Part shown: piece after piece, positions 50,263 to 58,893 of the stretch | Numbering within the stretch: the stretch's first letter is position 1 | How the letters are laid out: the number at the start of each line of letters is the position of its first letter | NCBI GenBank assembly: GCA_963976795.1 | Contig: CAXBLT010000004.1 | Span: forward strand, 124,001 to 188,000 | DNA: 64,000 bases | Origin: UBA7359 sp963976795 | GTDB taxonomy: Bacteria > Pseudomonadota > Gammaproteobacteria > Eutrophobiales > Eutrophobiaceae | Direction: 5' to 3' | The notes under the pieces: model-generated | Seen by the model: only the letters and a program-made list of their open reading frames with translations | What the model was told of the DNA's origin: nothing | Databases searched by the model: none | Program-made: the position numbers and the translations under genes

Positions 50263-51603
50263 ATGAGTGAAGGGCGAGAAGGTAGTCTTGAAGCACCAAC
50301 CAGACATCCTATAGATTGGAAGTCGGGTGAATTTTACGACGAAACCACATTGTTTGATGAGCTTGAGCGCGTTTATGACATCTGTCATGGCTGTCGGCGT
50401 TGTGTCAGTCTTTGCAATTCGTTCCCAACCTTATTTGATCTGGTTGACGAGTCAGCAACCTTTGAAGTCGATGGTGTAGATAAAGAAGATTATTGGAATG
50501 TTATTGATCACTGTTACTTATGTGATCTGTGTTATTTAACAAAGTGTCCTTATGTTCCACCACATGAGTGGAATGTGGATTTCCCCCATTTAATGTTGCG
50601 CGCAAAGGCGCAAAAATTCAAAAATGGTGAGAACAAATTACGGGATAAAATACTGACCTCAACAGATGCCGTAGGTTCACTTGTGGGCATCCCTGTCATC
50701 GCCCAGACAGTTAACATGGCTAATTCGATTAGACCTGTGCGTAAAGTATTAGAAAAGACGGTTGGTATACATGCCGACGCGGTTCTTCCTGACTTCCATA
50801 GCAATTCATTGCGTAAACGCCATAAGAAACAAGGTTCATCTAATGCAACCGCAGAAGAAGCTGGCTTATTCGAAGGTAAAGTTGCGGTTTTTGTCACTTG
50901 TTACGGTAATCGTAATGAACCGGATGTAGTAGAAGATCTTATCGCCGTACTAAGACACAACAAATTAGAAGTACGTTTGGTAGAGCAGGAAAAGTGTTGT
51001 GGTATGCCTAAAATGGAACTGGGTGATTTAGAGTCCGTCGAAAAATTAAAAGATTTTAACATTCCGCAATTAATAAAAATGGTGCAAGCAGGTTACGACA
51101 TAGTTGCGCCGATCCCTTCATGCGTCTTAATGTATAAACAAGAGTTGCCCTTGCTGTTTCCTGATGACCCCGATGTACAAAAAGTACAACAGGCTTTTTA
51201 TGATCCATTTGAGTATCTAATGTTGCGCAACAAAGATAATAAACTAAATAGAGAGTTTAAAAATAAGCTCGGCAAGGTAGCCTATCATGTTCCTTGTCAT
51301 CAACGCGTCCAGAAAATCGGTCCAAAGACCAAGGAAGTATTAGAACTTATACCTGATACGGATATCACTTTGATAGAACGTTGCTCAGGACATAATGGAA
51401 CCTACGCTGTTAAAACTGAATACCATGAAACCTCCATGGAAATATGTAAGCCTGTTATAAATAAAATTAAAAATGCCGCACTAGATCATTATATAAGTGA
51501 CTGCCCGATGGCGGGACATCAAATTGATAATGGTATGGACGATAGAATAGAAATCAGGGCAGAAAGTCCTTTCTCATTATTAAGACAGGCATATGGGATC
51601 TAG
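50263..51603 (+). CDS. Fe-S oxidoreductase (GlpC/HdrD-like)
   Basis: A 446-residue cytosolic electron-transfer protein. Two 4Fe-4S motifs lie near the N-terminus (CHGCRRCVSLC and CYLCDLCYLTKCPY). Two CCG-type domains follow (VTCYGNR, EKCCGMPKMELG; HVPCHQRVQKIG, ERCSGHNGTYA, DCPMAGHQ). This is the usual partner of rubrerythrin and DUF3501, probably delivering electrons to rubrerythrin. It is 82 bases downstream of it and followed at once by the DUF3501 gene. Confidence 0.86.
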   Translation: MSEGREGSLEAPTRHPIDWKSGEFYDETTLFDELERVYDICHGCRRCVSLCNSFPTLFDLVDESATFEVDGVDKEDYWNVIDHCYLCDLCYLTKCPYVPPHEWNVDFPHLMLRAKAQKFKNGENKLRDKILTSTDAVGSLVGIPVIAQTVNMANSIRPVRKVLEKTVGIHADAVLPDFHSNSLRKRHKKQGSSNATAEEAGLFEGKVAVFVTCYGNRNEPDVVEDLIAVLRHNKLEVRLVEQEKCCGMPKMELGDLESVEKLKDFNIPQLIKMVQAGYDIVAPIPSCVLMYKQELPLLFPDDPDVQKVQQAFYDPFEYLMLRNKDNKLNREFKNKLGKVAYHVPCHQRVQKIGPKTKEVLELIPDTDITLIERCSGHNGTYAVKTEYHETSMEICKPVINKIKNAALDHYISDCPMAGHQIDNGMDDRIEIRAESPFSLLRQAYGI

Positions 51604-51604
51604 T

Positions 51605-52189
51605 ATGAAAAAATTAACACGAGATGATCTCTATTCATTAGAAAAATATGCAGAAGTACGCTCAACATTTCGCGCTGAGGTAATGAAACATAAAAAGAAC
51701 CGCCAATTAGCGGTTGGTCCAAATGTGACACTTTACTTTGAAGACCACACAGTAATGCACTATCAAATTCAGGAAATTCTGCGGGCTGAACGTGTTTTCG
51801 AAGCAGAAGGTATAGAGGAAGAATTGGAAACATATAATTTAATGATTCCCGATGGTTCAAATTGGAAGGCCACCTTTATGATCGAATTTACGGAGGAAGT
51901 TGAGCGGCGCGAGGCATTAGCCAAAATGACCGGTATCGAGAGCCAGACATGGGTAAAGGTGGATGAATTCGCTGAAGTGATAGCTGTTTCGGATGAAGAT
52001 CTTGAGCGAGATAACGAAAACAAAACATCTTCTGTTCACTTTATGAGATTTGAATTAAATCCTGAAATGGTGGCTGCATTAAAACAGGGCAGTAGATTAT
52101 CTGTAGGCATAAACCATTCTGCGTATGAACATGTGGTAGATCCTGTGCCACAGCATATTCGTGATTCACTAGTTTCGGATTTAGATTAA
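51605..52189 (+). CDS. DUF3501 family protein
   Basis: A 194-residue cytosolic protein of the DUF3501 family. It starts KKLTRDDLYSLEKYAEVRSTFRAE, the typical opening, followed by VTLYFEDHTVMHYQIQEILRAE and ends HSAYEHVVDPVPQHIRDSLVSDL. No catalytic residues are known. It belongs to the rubrerythrin operon. An ATG four codons upstream, inside the preceding gene, is an alternative start. Confidence 0.88.
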   Translation: MKKLTRDDLYSLEKYAEVRSTFRAEVMKHKKNRQLAVGPNVTLYFEDHTVMHYQIQEILRAERVFEAEGIEEELETYNLMIPDGSNWKATFMIEFTEEVERREALAKMTGIESQTWVKVDEFAEVIAVSDEDLERDNENKTSSVHFMRFELNPEMVAALKQGSRLSVGINHSAYEHVVDPVPQHIRDSLVSDLD

Positions 52190-52297
52190 ACAATCAACTT
52201 CCTTATATTCATCTCAAAAGAGTATAATCTGCCAACTTATATCGATACTGTATTCGATATTTTCCTGCTCCTATAAATAACAGTGAGATAACTACTT

Positions 52298-54187
52298 TTG
52301 TCATCTAAATATGATGCCTCTGATATTGAGGTATTGACCGGCCTTGAACCGGTTCGCAAACGCCCCGGCATGTACACGGATACAAGTCGTCCAAATCACC
52401 TGGTTCAGGAAGTCCTGGATAATAGTGTTGATGAAGCTATTTCCGGCCATGCTTCAAAAATTGATGTCATCTTGCATAAAGATGGTTCTGTCAGTGTGGC
52501 CGATGATGGACGTGGCATGCCTGTCGATAAACATCCCGGTGAAAACCTTCCTGGCGTTGAAGTTATTTTTACTCGATTGCATTCGGGTGGTAAGTTTTCA
52601 AATAAAAACTATAAGTTTTCTGGTGGCTTACATGGAGTAGGTGTGTCTGTGGTCAATGCTTTATCAAAAAACCTTGAGGTTTGGGTTAGGCGTGATGGCA
52701 AGGAATACAATATGTCGTTCAAGGGTGGAGAGAAGCATTCCAAACTTGAAGTGGTAGGTGATGTAGGAAAAAAGAATACTGGCACGACGATACGATTTTG
52801 GCCGGATGCAAAATATTTTGATACAACAAAATATGCGGTGACAAAGTTAAAACATTTAATGCGCGCGAAGGCTGTTTTATGCCCTGGTGTCACTATACGT
52901 TTGAATGATGAAGCAACAAAAACAAAAGAAGAATGGTGTTATGAGGATGGTATCAAAACCTATCTTGCTGAAGAGTTAATCGGTATAGAACTCTTGCCCC
53001 CCGAGCCTTTTTTGGGTTCCATGCAAGGTGAACATGAAGCAGTCGACTGGGCGTTGCATTGGCTACCAGAATCTGCTGACATGATTACAGAAAGTTATGT
53101 CAATCTTGTTCCAACTCCGCAAGGTGGAACACATGTCAACGGCATGCGACAGGGGCTATTAGATGCTATTAGAGATTTTTGTGAATCCAGAAACCTGTTG
53201 CCACGAGGCGTTAAATTAGCTGCTGACGATGTTTGGGATAATTGTTGCTATATATTGTCAGTGAAAATGGATGATCCGCAATTTGCAGGACAGACTAAAG
53301 AGCGACTGTCATCAAGAGAATGCACGACATTCGTTTCCGGGGTTGTTAAAGACACATTGAGCCAATGGTTGCATAAGCATGTTGAAATGGGTGAGCGTAT
53401 TGCTGAACTTGTTATTGCAGCTGCACAGAAACGGCTCAAGTCCAGTAAAAAAATTGTCCGGAAGAAAATCAGTGGTGGGCCAGCACTACCTGGTAAGTTG
53501 GCGGACTGTTCTATGCAAGATATTAATGTGTCTGAGTTATTTTTGGTAGAAGGAGACTCCGCGGGTGGTTCAGCCAAACAAGCACGAGATCGAGAATTTC
53601 AGGCGGTAATGCCATTACGAGGCAAAATATTAAATACTTGGGAAGTTGATTCCTCCGAAGTACTGTCTTCTAAGGAAGTGCATGATATTGCCGTTGCCGT
53701 TGGTGTTGATCCGGGTTCGGATGATCTTTCTGGTTTACGCTATGGCAAGATTTGTATTCTTGCGGATGCTGACTCAGATGGGGCGCACATCGCAACGTTA
53801 ATTTGTGCCTTATTTCTGAAACACTTTAAGCCACTCGTTGAAAGCGGTCATATTTATGTTGCCATGCCTCCTCTTTATCGAATCGACGTGGCAAAAGACG
53901 TTTATTACGCTCTGGACGATGCTGAAAGACAAGGTGTTCTGGATAAGATTACTGCTGAAAAAAAACGTGGCAATATTTCAGTGCAACGTTTTAAGGGTTT
54001 GGGTGAAATGAATCCGATTCAACTACGTGAGACAACAATGGCAACCGCAACGCGACGGCTAGTGCAACTGACGCTACCAAACGCAAAACAGGCGGAAAAA
54101 GTAATGGATATGTTGCTCGCTAAGAAACGCGCTGCTGATCGAAAGAAATGGCTTGAGACTAGCGGTGACCAAGCGGTTGTTATTTAG
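52298..54187 (+). CDS. parE: DNA topoisomerase IV subunit B
   Basis: A 629-residue type IIA topoisomerase ATPase subunit. Motifs: LEPVRKRPGMYTDTSRPNHLVQEVLDNSVDEA, VADDGRGMPVD, GLHGVGVSVVNALS and QTKERLSSRE; the TOPRIM domain has VEGDSAGGSAKQARDREFQAVMPLRGKILN and DADSDGAHI. The length (about 630) separates it from GyrB, which is longer. The start is TTG. It is read with parC, 357 bases further on, after a small gene on the opposite strand. Confidence 0.95.
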   Translation: MSSKYDASDIEVLTGLEPVRKRPGMYTDTSRPNHLVQEVLDNSVDEAISGHASKIDVILHKDGSVSVADDGRGMPVDKHPGENLPGVEVIFTRLHSGGKFSNKNYKFSGGLHGVGVSVVNALSKNLEVWVRRDGKEYNMSFKGGEKHSKLEVVGDVGKKNTGTTIRFWPDAKYFDTTKYAVTKLKHLMRAKAVLCPGVTIRLNDEATKTKEEWCYEDGIKTYLAEELIGIELLPPEPFLGSMQGEHEAVDWALHWLPESADMITESYVNLVPTPQGGTHVNGMRQGLLDAIRDFCESRNLLPRGVKLAADDVWDNCCYILSVKMDDPQFAGQTKERLSSRECTTFVSGVVKDTLSQWLHKHVEMGERIAELVIAAAQKRLKSSKKIVRKKISGGPALPGKLADCSMQDINVSELFLVEGDSAGGSAKQARDREFQAVMPLRGKILNTWEVDSSEVLSSKEVHDIAVAVGVDPGSDDLSGLRYGKICILADADSDGAHIATLICALFLKHFKPLVESGHIYVAMPPLYRIDVAKDVYYALDDAERQGVLDKITAEKKRGNISVQRFKGLGEMNPIQLRETTMATATRRLVQLTLPNAKQAEKVMDMLLAKKRAADRKKWLETSGDQAVVI

Positions 54188-54377
54188 AGCAAGCATTGTT
54201 CATGTGGACAACAATATAACCGTGATAAGAAAACTCACTACCCTCAGACATCGTCCCGTTCTCAGAGTAGATGAGTTGATCAATTTCATCGATATTTAAG
54301 GCTGAGCGATCTTTTTCCGTGAGTCTGAGGTAGATTTCTGATGCATTGATGAACTGGTTTACTGCTGGTTTAGACAT
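54180..54377 (-). CDS. Small hypothetical protein antisense between parE and parC
   Basis: A 65-residue frame on the minus strand between two plus-strand genes. The start MSKPAVNQFINASEIYLRLTEKDRSALNIDEID is chosen because upstream residues do not look coding. It overlaps the end of parE by eight bases. The sequence has no signal peptide. It shows a helical, plausible composition (LRLTEKDRSALNIDEIDQLIY), but no family is recognised. It could be a real small gene or a chance frame. Confidence 0.4.
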   Translation of the reverse strand: MSKPAVNQFINASEIYLRLTEKDRSALNIDEIDQLIYSENGTMSEGSEFSYHGYIVVHMNNACSK

Positions 54378-54544
54378 GACATTGCCCCCATTTAATTTAA
54401 GTATTGAGCAATGATCTAATAGATAGATTAAACACAAATGACAATTAAATTATCATTTAATGTCAATAGTTAAAGTAAATAATATAAATTTATATAAAAC
54501 AATAGGATACATGCAATACCTAATGTTAATTAGAGGAAAGTGTA

Positions 54545-56803
54545 ATGCCTGATTCAATGAGTTTTGACTTCGAGCAAAACGAACAACGACCACTACAAGA
54601 ATATACCGAGAAAGCGTATTTGGATTATTCAATGTATGTCATTCTAGATCGTGCTCTACCGCATATCGGAGATGGCTTAAAGCCTGTGCAACGTCGAATT
54701 ATCTACGCTATGTCGGAGTTAGGCTTAAAGTCTTCGGCAAAATATAAGAAATCCGCGCGAACAATTGGTGATGTGTTAGGCAAATTCCATCCACATGGTG
54801 ACTCAGCGTGCTATGAAGCCATGGTCTTAATGGCACAGGGTTTTTCCTATCGTTACCCGTTGATAGATGGGCAAGGTAATTGGGGTTCGATGGATGATCC
54901 TAAGTCTTTTGCTGCGATGCGTTATACAGAATCAAAGCTAGCACCTTATTCGGATGTGTTATTAAGTGAAGTTTCACAAGGAACTGTTGATTGGGTACCT
55001 AATTTCGATGGTACTTTAGAAGAACCAAAGATATTGCCTGCTCGATTACCAAATATCCTACTCAATGGCACTACAGGTATTGCTGTCGGTATGGCGACTG
55101 ATATCCCGCCGCATAATTTAAAAGAGGTGGCTAGTGCCTGTATCCGATTATTAGAGTCGCCAAAGAGTACAGTAAAAGAGTTATGTGAGCATATTAAAGG
55201 GCCAGATTATCCGACCCAAGCTGAGATTATTACCCCAAAAGAAGCTATTCAAGAGCTGTACGAAACAGGTAATGGCTCGATTAAAATGCGTGGAGTGTGG
55301 GAGAAGGAAGAGGGTAATATCGTTATTACGGCACTACCACATCAGAGTTCTGGTAGTAAGATCCTTGAGCAAATTGCATCACAAATGCAGGCAAAAAAAT
55401 TGCCCATGCTTGAAGATTTACGTGATGAGTCCGACCATGAAAACCCCGTCAGATTAATACTTATCCCGCGTTCCAACCGAATCAACCTTGATGAATTAAT
55501 GCTGCATCTCTATGCAACAACGGATCTTGAGCGCAGTTACCGGGTAAATCTTAATATTATCGGGCTCAATGGACGACCTCAGGTAAAAGATCTGAGGGGC
55601 ATATTGAAGGAATGGCTGGAATACAGGGTTGAAACTGTGCGTAAAAGATTGCAGTTCAGACTGGATAAAGTGCTTGCCCAGATTCATGTCCTTGAAGGTT
55701 TAATGATTGCCTATTTGAATATTGATGAAGTCATTCAGATTATCAGAGAAGAAGATAAGCCTAAAGCAGTCTTGATGAAGCGGTTTAAACTGAGTGATAT
55801 ACAGGCTGACGCTGTACTCGATTTGAAGTTACGTAAATTGGCCAAGTTGGAAGAAATCAAGATTAAGGGCGAGTTGGATGAGCTAAGTGAAGAGCGAAAA
55901 CAGCTGGATACTACCTTAGGATCGAACCAACGTTTAAGGACATTAGTTCGTAAAGAGATTCAAGCTGATGCCACAGAATATGGCGATGAACGAAAATCAC
56001 CTTTAAAAGAGGGTGTTGAAGCAAAAGCAATTGATGAAACAAGTTTGGTTCCGACAGAACCTGTCACCATTATTCTCTCAGATAAAGGTTGGGTACGTGC
56101 CGCAAAAGGTCACGAAGTTGATCCGGAAACGTTGAACTACAAGAGTGGTGATAGCTATAAGCAAGCAAGTCTGGGCAGAAGCAATCAGTCTGCTGTTTTT
56201 CTTGATTCTAGTGGTCGTTGTTATTCGTTGCCGGCACACTCATTACCATCGGCACGCAGTCTGGGCGAACCTATTTCTGCACGACTGACACCACCCGATG
56301 GTGTAACATTTGAAGGTGTCATGGCAGGTGATCCAGCTTCTGTATATCTTGTTGCTTCGGATGCGGGTTATGGTTTTATGCTTAAGCTTGAAGATGTTTA
56401 TACGAAAAACAGAAATGGTAAAGCAGTTATTTCGGTACCGAGTGGAGCAAATGTCCTGGCCCCGAGTAAAGTGAATGATATCGAGAATGATTGGGTCGCC
56501 GCGGTAAGTTCGATAGGGCGTATGCTAATGTTTCCCATTAGTGAATTGACGTTATTGCCCAAAGGAAAGGGATTGAAGATTATTCAAATACCACCGGCCA
56601 AATTAAAAACACGAGAAGAATATGTCGTTGCTATGACGACAATGTCGGAAACCGATAATCTGTTAATTCATGCAGGTAAGAAACACATGACAATGAAATC
56701 TACCGATCAAGAATACTACATCGGAGAACGTGGCAGACGTGGAAATATGCTCCCTCGTGGGTATCGGAATGTTGATAGAATTGTAGCAGTACCCAAAAGC
56801 TAA
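54545..56803 (+). CDS. parC: DNA topoisomerase IV subunit A
   Basis: A 752-residue subunit, the same length as E. coli ParC. The breakage-reunion domain has EKAYLDYSMYVILDRALPHIGDGLKPVQRRIIYAM, the quinolone-pocket region FHPHGDSACYEAMV and the active-site Tyr in AAMRYTESKL. The C-terminal propeller lacks the GyrA box, which sets it apart from GyrA. It decatenates sister chromosomes together with ParE. It is separated from parE by 357 bases, with a small opposite-strand frame between. Confidence 0.95.
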   Translation: MPDSMSFDFEQNEQRPLQEYTEKAYLDYSMYVILDRALPHIGDGLKPVQRRIIYAMSELGLKSSAKYKKSARTIGDVLGKFHPHGDSACYEAMVLMAQGFSYRYPLIDGQGNWGSMDDPKSFAAMRYTESKLAPYSDVLLSEVSQGTVDWVPNFDGTLEEPKILPARLPNILLNGTTGIAVGMATDIPPHNLKEVASACIRLLESPKSTVKELCEHIKGPDYPTQAEIITPKEAIQELYETGNGSIKMRGVWEKEEGNIVITALPHQSSGSKILEQIASQMQAKKLPMLEDLRDESDHENPVRLILIPRSNRINLDELMLHLYATTDLERSYRVNLNIIGLNGRPQVKDLRGILKEWLEYRVETVRKRLQFRLDKVLAQIHVLEGLMIAYLNIDEVIQIIREEDKPKAVLMKRFKLSDIQADAVLDLKLRKLAKLEEIKIKGELDELSEERKQLDTTLGSNQRLRTLVRKEIQADATEYGDERKSPLKEGVEAKAIDETSLVPTEPVTIILSDKGWVRAAKGHEVDPETLNYKSGDSYKQASLGRSNQSAVFLDSSGRCYSLPAHSLPSARSLGEPISARLTPPDGVTFEGVMAGDPASVYLVASDAGYGFMLKLEDVYTKNRNGKAVISVPSGANVLAPSKVNDIENDWVAAVSSIGRMLMFPISELTLLPKGKGLKIIQIPPAKLKTREEYVVAMTTMSETDNLLIHAGKKHMTMKSTDQEYYIGERGRRGNMLPRGYRNVDRIVAVPKS

Positions 56804-56841
56804 TCTTTTTAGCACACTGAGCAATGTGGTGATTTAAATCA

Positions 56842-57648
56842 ATGTCTATGACACCTTCGATAATCGTCGTAACTGACCTAGATGGGACATTACTGGACCA
56901 TGTTACATACCAGTATAATTTGGCGCTAGATGCGATGAATTGCTTAAATAGATTAGAGATACCGCTTATTTTAAATAGTAGTAAGACAGCAGCAGAAATA
57001 ATAAGCCTCAGGCAGAAAATGAATAATCATCATCCATTCATTGTTGAAAATGGTGCTGGTGTTTATCTTCCTTCCAAAGAACAGTCTAGTGGTTTTGAGA
57101 TTCATTCATTCGGACAAAAGAGAGAATTTATTCTTCACGCTTTAAACCAGATACGTGAAGAATATAGACTGCCTTATATCGGTTTTGCCGATATGAATGA
57201 AGAAATGTTGCTTGAAGAAACTGGCCTTACAACAGAACAGGCACAAAAGGCAAAACAAAGAGAATTTACAGAGCCATTAAAATGGTTGGGTAATGAGCGT
57301 CAATGGAGCGTGTTTTGCACCGAAATAAAGCGTTCGGGTTTAATTGCGGTCAAAGGTGGCAGGTTCATAACGGTGTCAGGTCGTGTAAATAAAGGTGAAG
57401 CTATGAAATGGTTACGAAATTATTATCAGCAAAAAAACGGCGTTGAGCCTACCATAATAGCCTTGGGTGACAGTGAAAATGATAAACAGATGTTGGAGTT
57501 TTCCGATCAGGCCGTGCTGGTGAGATCATCGGCACACGAATTGCCTAGTATAGATAAAAAAGAGCTTATTATTACAAATGAGGTCGGCCCCAAAGGCTGG
57601 AATAATAGTGTTATTAGTCTCTTACAACAATATAACTTAATCGATTAA
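56842..57648 (+). CDS. HAD phosphatase, MpgP/GpgP type (glucosyl-3-phosphoglycerate phosphatase)
   Basis: A 268-residue HAD phosphatase of the mannosyl-3-phosphoglycerate phosphatase family. Motif I is VVTDLDGTLLD, motif II region ILNSSKTAAEI, and motif IV ALGDSENDKQML. The cap region HPFIVENGAGVYLP is typical. Next to a glucosyl-3-phosphoglycerate synthase gene (six bases downstream) it most likely removes the phosphate to give glucosylglycerate. Annotation pipelines may call it MPGP; the neighbourhood favours the glucosyl substrate. Confidence 0.85.
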   Translation: MSMTPSIIVVTDLDGTLLDHVTYQYNLALDAMNCLNRLEIPLILNSSKTAAEIISLRQKMNNHHPFIVENGAGVYLPSKEQSSGFEIHSFGQKREFILHALNQIREEYRLPYIGFADMNEEMLLEETGLTTEQAQKAKQREFTEPLKWLGNERQWSVFCTEIKRSGLIAVKGGRFITVSGRVNKGEAMKWLRNYYQQKNGVEPTIIALGDSENDKQMLEFSDQAVLVRSSAHELPSIDKKELIITNEVGPKGWNNSVISLLQQYNLID

Positions 57649-57654
57649 AAAATA

Positions 57655-58878
57655 ATGGGTGATTTTTATCAAAATGGGGTTATTACGACCCTACACAATC
57701 TATCTGATCGTTCTGTTGAAGATCTTGAGAAAGATTTATTAGAGTTTTCATGTGTACGACCGATGTCTTTAGTGTTGCCTTGTCTCTATTCTGAATTATC
57801 CAGGCCAGCATTGACGAATATAGTCGATGAACTTTGTAAAGTACCTTATCTTTCACAAATTGTAATTGGCCTTGATAAAGCGACAGAAAATGAATACAAA
57901 CATGCGTTAAAATTTTTTTCTCGTTTACCTCAAGAACACGTCGTTTTGTGGAACGATGGACAGAGATTGAAAAGTGTTGATTCGCGATTAAAGAACCGGG
58001 ATCTGGAACCTAAGGAGATGGGGAAGGGACGTAATGTCTGGTATTGTCTGGGTTACGTTTTATCATCGGGTCGATCGAAATCAGTTGCATTACATGATTG
58101 TGATATAACGACTTATAAAAGAGAATTGCTCGCGCGCTTAATCTACCCTGTTGCCAACCCTAATTTTAATTACCAATTTTGCAAAGGTTATTATTCACGC
58201 ATTGCCGATGGCTCCATTAATGGAAGAGTTAGTCGTTTATTAGTTACTCCGCTATTACGGGCATTGAAAAAAGTTTTTCCGACAGATAGCTTTATTGAAT
58301 ATTTAGATAGTTACCGCTATTCACTTGCGGGTGAGTTCTCGTTACGTACAGATGTAATTAATGATATTCGTATTCCCAGTGATTGGGGGCTTGAAATTGG
58401 TGTGCTTTCTGAAATGAAACGGAACTATTCGACTAACCGCTTGTGTCAGGTAGATATTGCCGATCAGTATGATCATAAGCATCAAGACCTGTCCCTGGAT
58501 GATGATAATAAAGGTTTGTCAAAAATGTCGATTGATATTAGTAAATCCATTTTTCGTAAGTTAGCTACAACGGGGCTGGTTTTTAATACAGAGACATTTA
58601 GAACTATCAAAGCAACCTATTTTCGTATTGCATTGGATTTTATTGAAACCTATAACAATGATGCGGTAATAAATGGTCTCACACTTGATATCCATGCCGA
58701 AGAACAAGCTGTCGAATTATTTGCCGAGAACATTATGAAAGCAGGATTACATTTTCTTGATAACCCAATGGAAACGCCATTTATTTCGAGTTGGACACGA
58801 GTCAACAGTGCCCTACCGACACTTGCCGAAGAATTTCTTGATGCAGTAGATAAAGATCTCGAACAATACAAAACATAA
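57655..58878 (+). CDS. gpgS: Glucosyl-3-phosphoglycerate synthase-like glycosyltransferase (GT81)
   Basis: A 407-residue cytosolic glycosyltransferase that should transfer glucose from an NDP-glucose to 3-phosphoglycerate. Recognisable features are RPMSLVLPCLYSELSRPAL, the metal/nucleotide-binding HDCD motif (Asp-x-Asp type) in SVALHDCDITTYKR and the DWGLEIGVLSEMKRN region. It begins six bases after the phosphatase stop and precedes the phosphorylase by 15 bases. The three-gene order strongly supports glucosylglycerate metabolism. Confidence 0.85.
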   Translation: MGDFYQNGVITTLHNLSDRSVEDLEKDLLEFSCVRPMSLVLPCLYSELSRPALTNIVDELCKVPYLSQIVIGLDKATENEYKHALKFFSRLPQEHVVLWNDGQRLKSVDSRLKNRDLEPKEMGKGRNVWYCLGYVLSSGRSKSVALHDCDITTYKRELLARLIYPVANPNFNYQFCKGYYSRIADGSINGRVSRLLVTPLLRALKKVFPTDSFIEYLDSYRYSLAGEFSLRTDVINDIRIPSDWGLEIGVLSEMKRNYSTNRLCQVDIADQYDHKHQDLSLDDDNKGLSKMSIDISKSIFRKLATTGLVFNTETFRTIKATYFRIALDFIETYNNDAVINGLTLDIHAEEQAVELFAENIMKAGLHFLDNPMETPFISSWTRVNSALPTLAEEFLDAVDKDLEQYKT

Positions 58879-58893
58879 GAGACAGATACATTC

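Noticed and set aside
54545..56803. GyrA rather than ParC
   Set aside because: The length of 752 residues and absence of the GyrA box fit ParC, and the parE gene is next to it.
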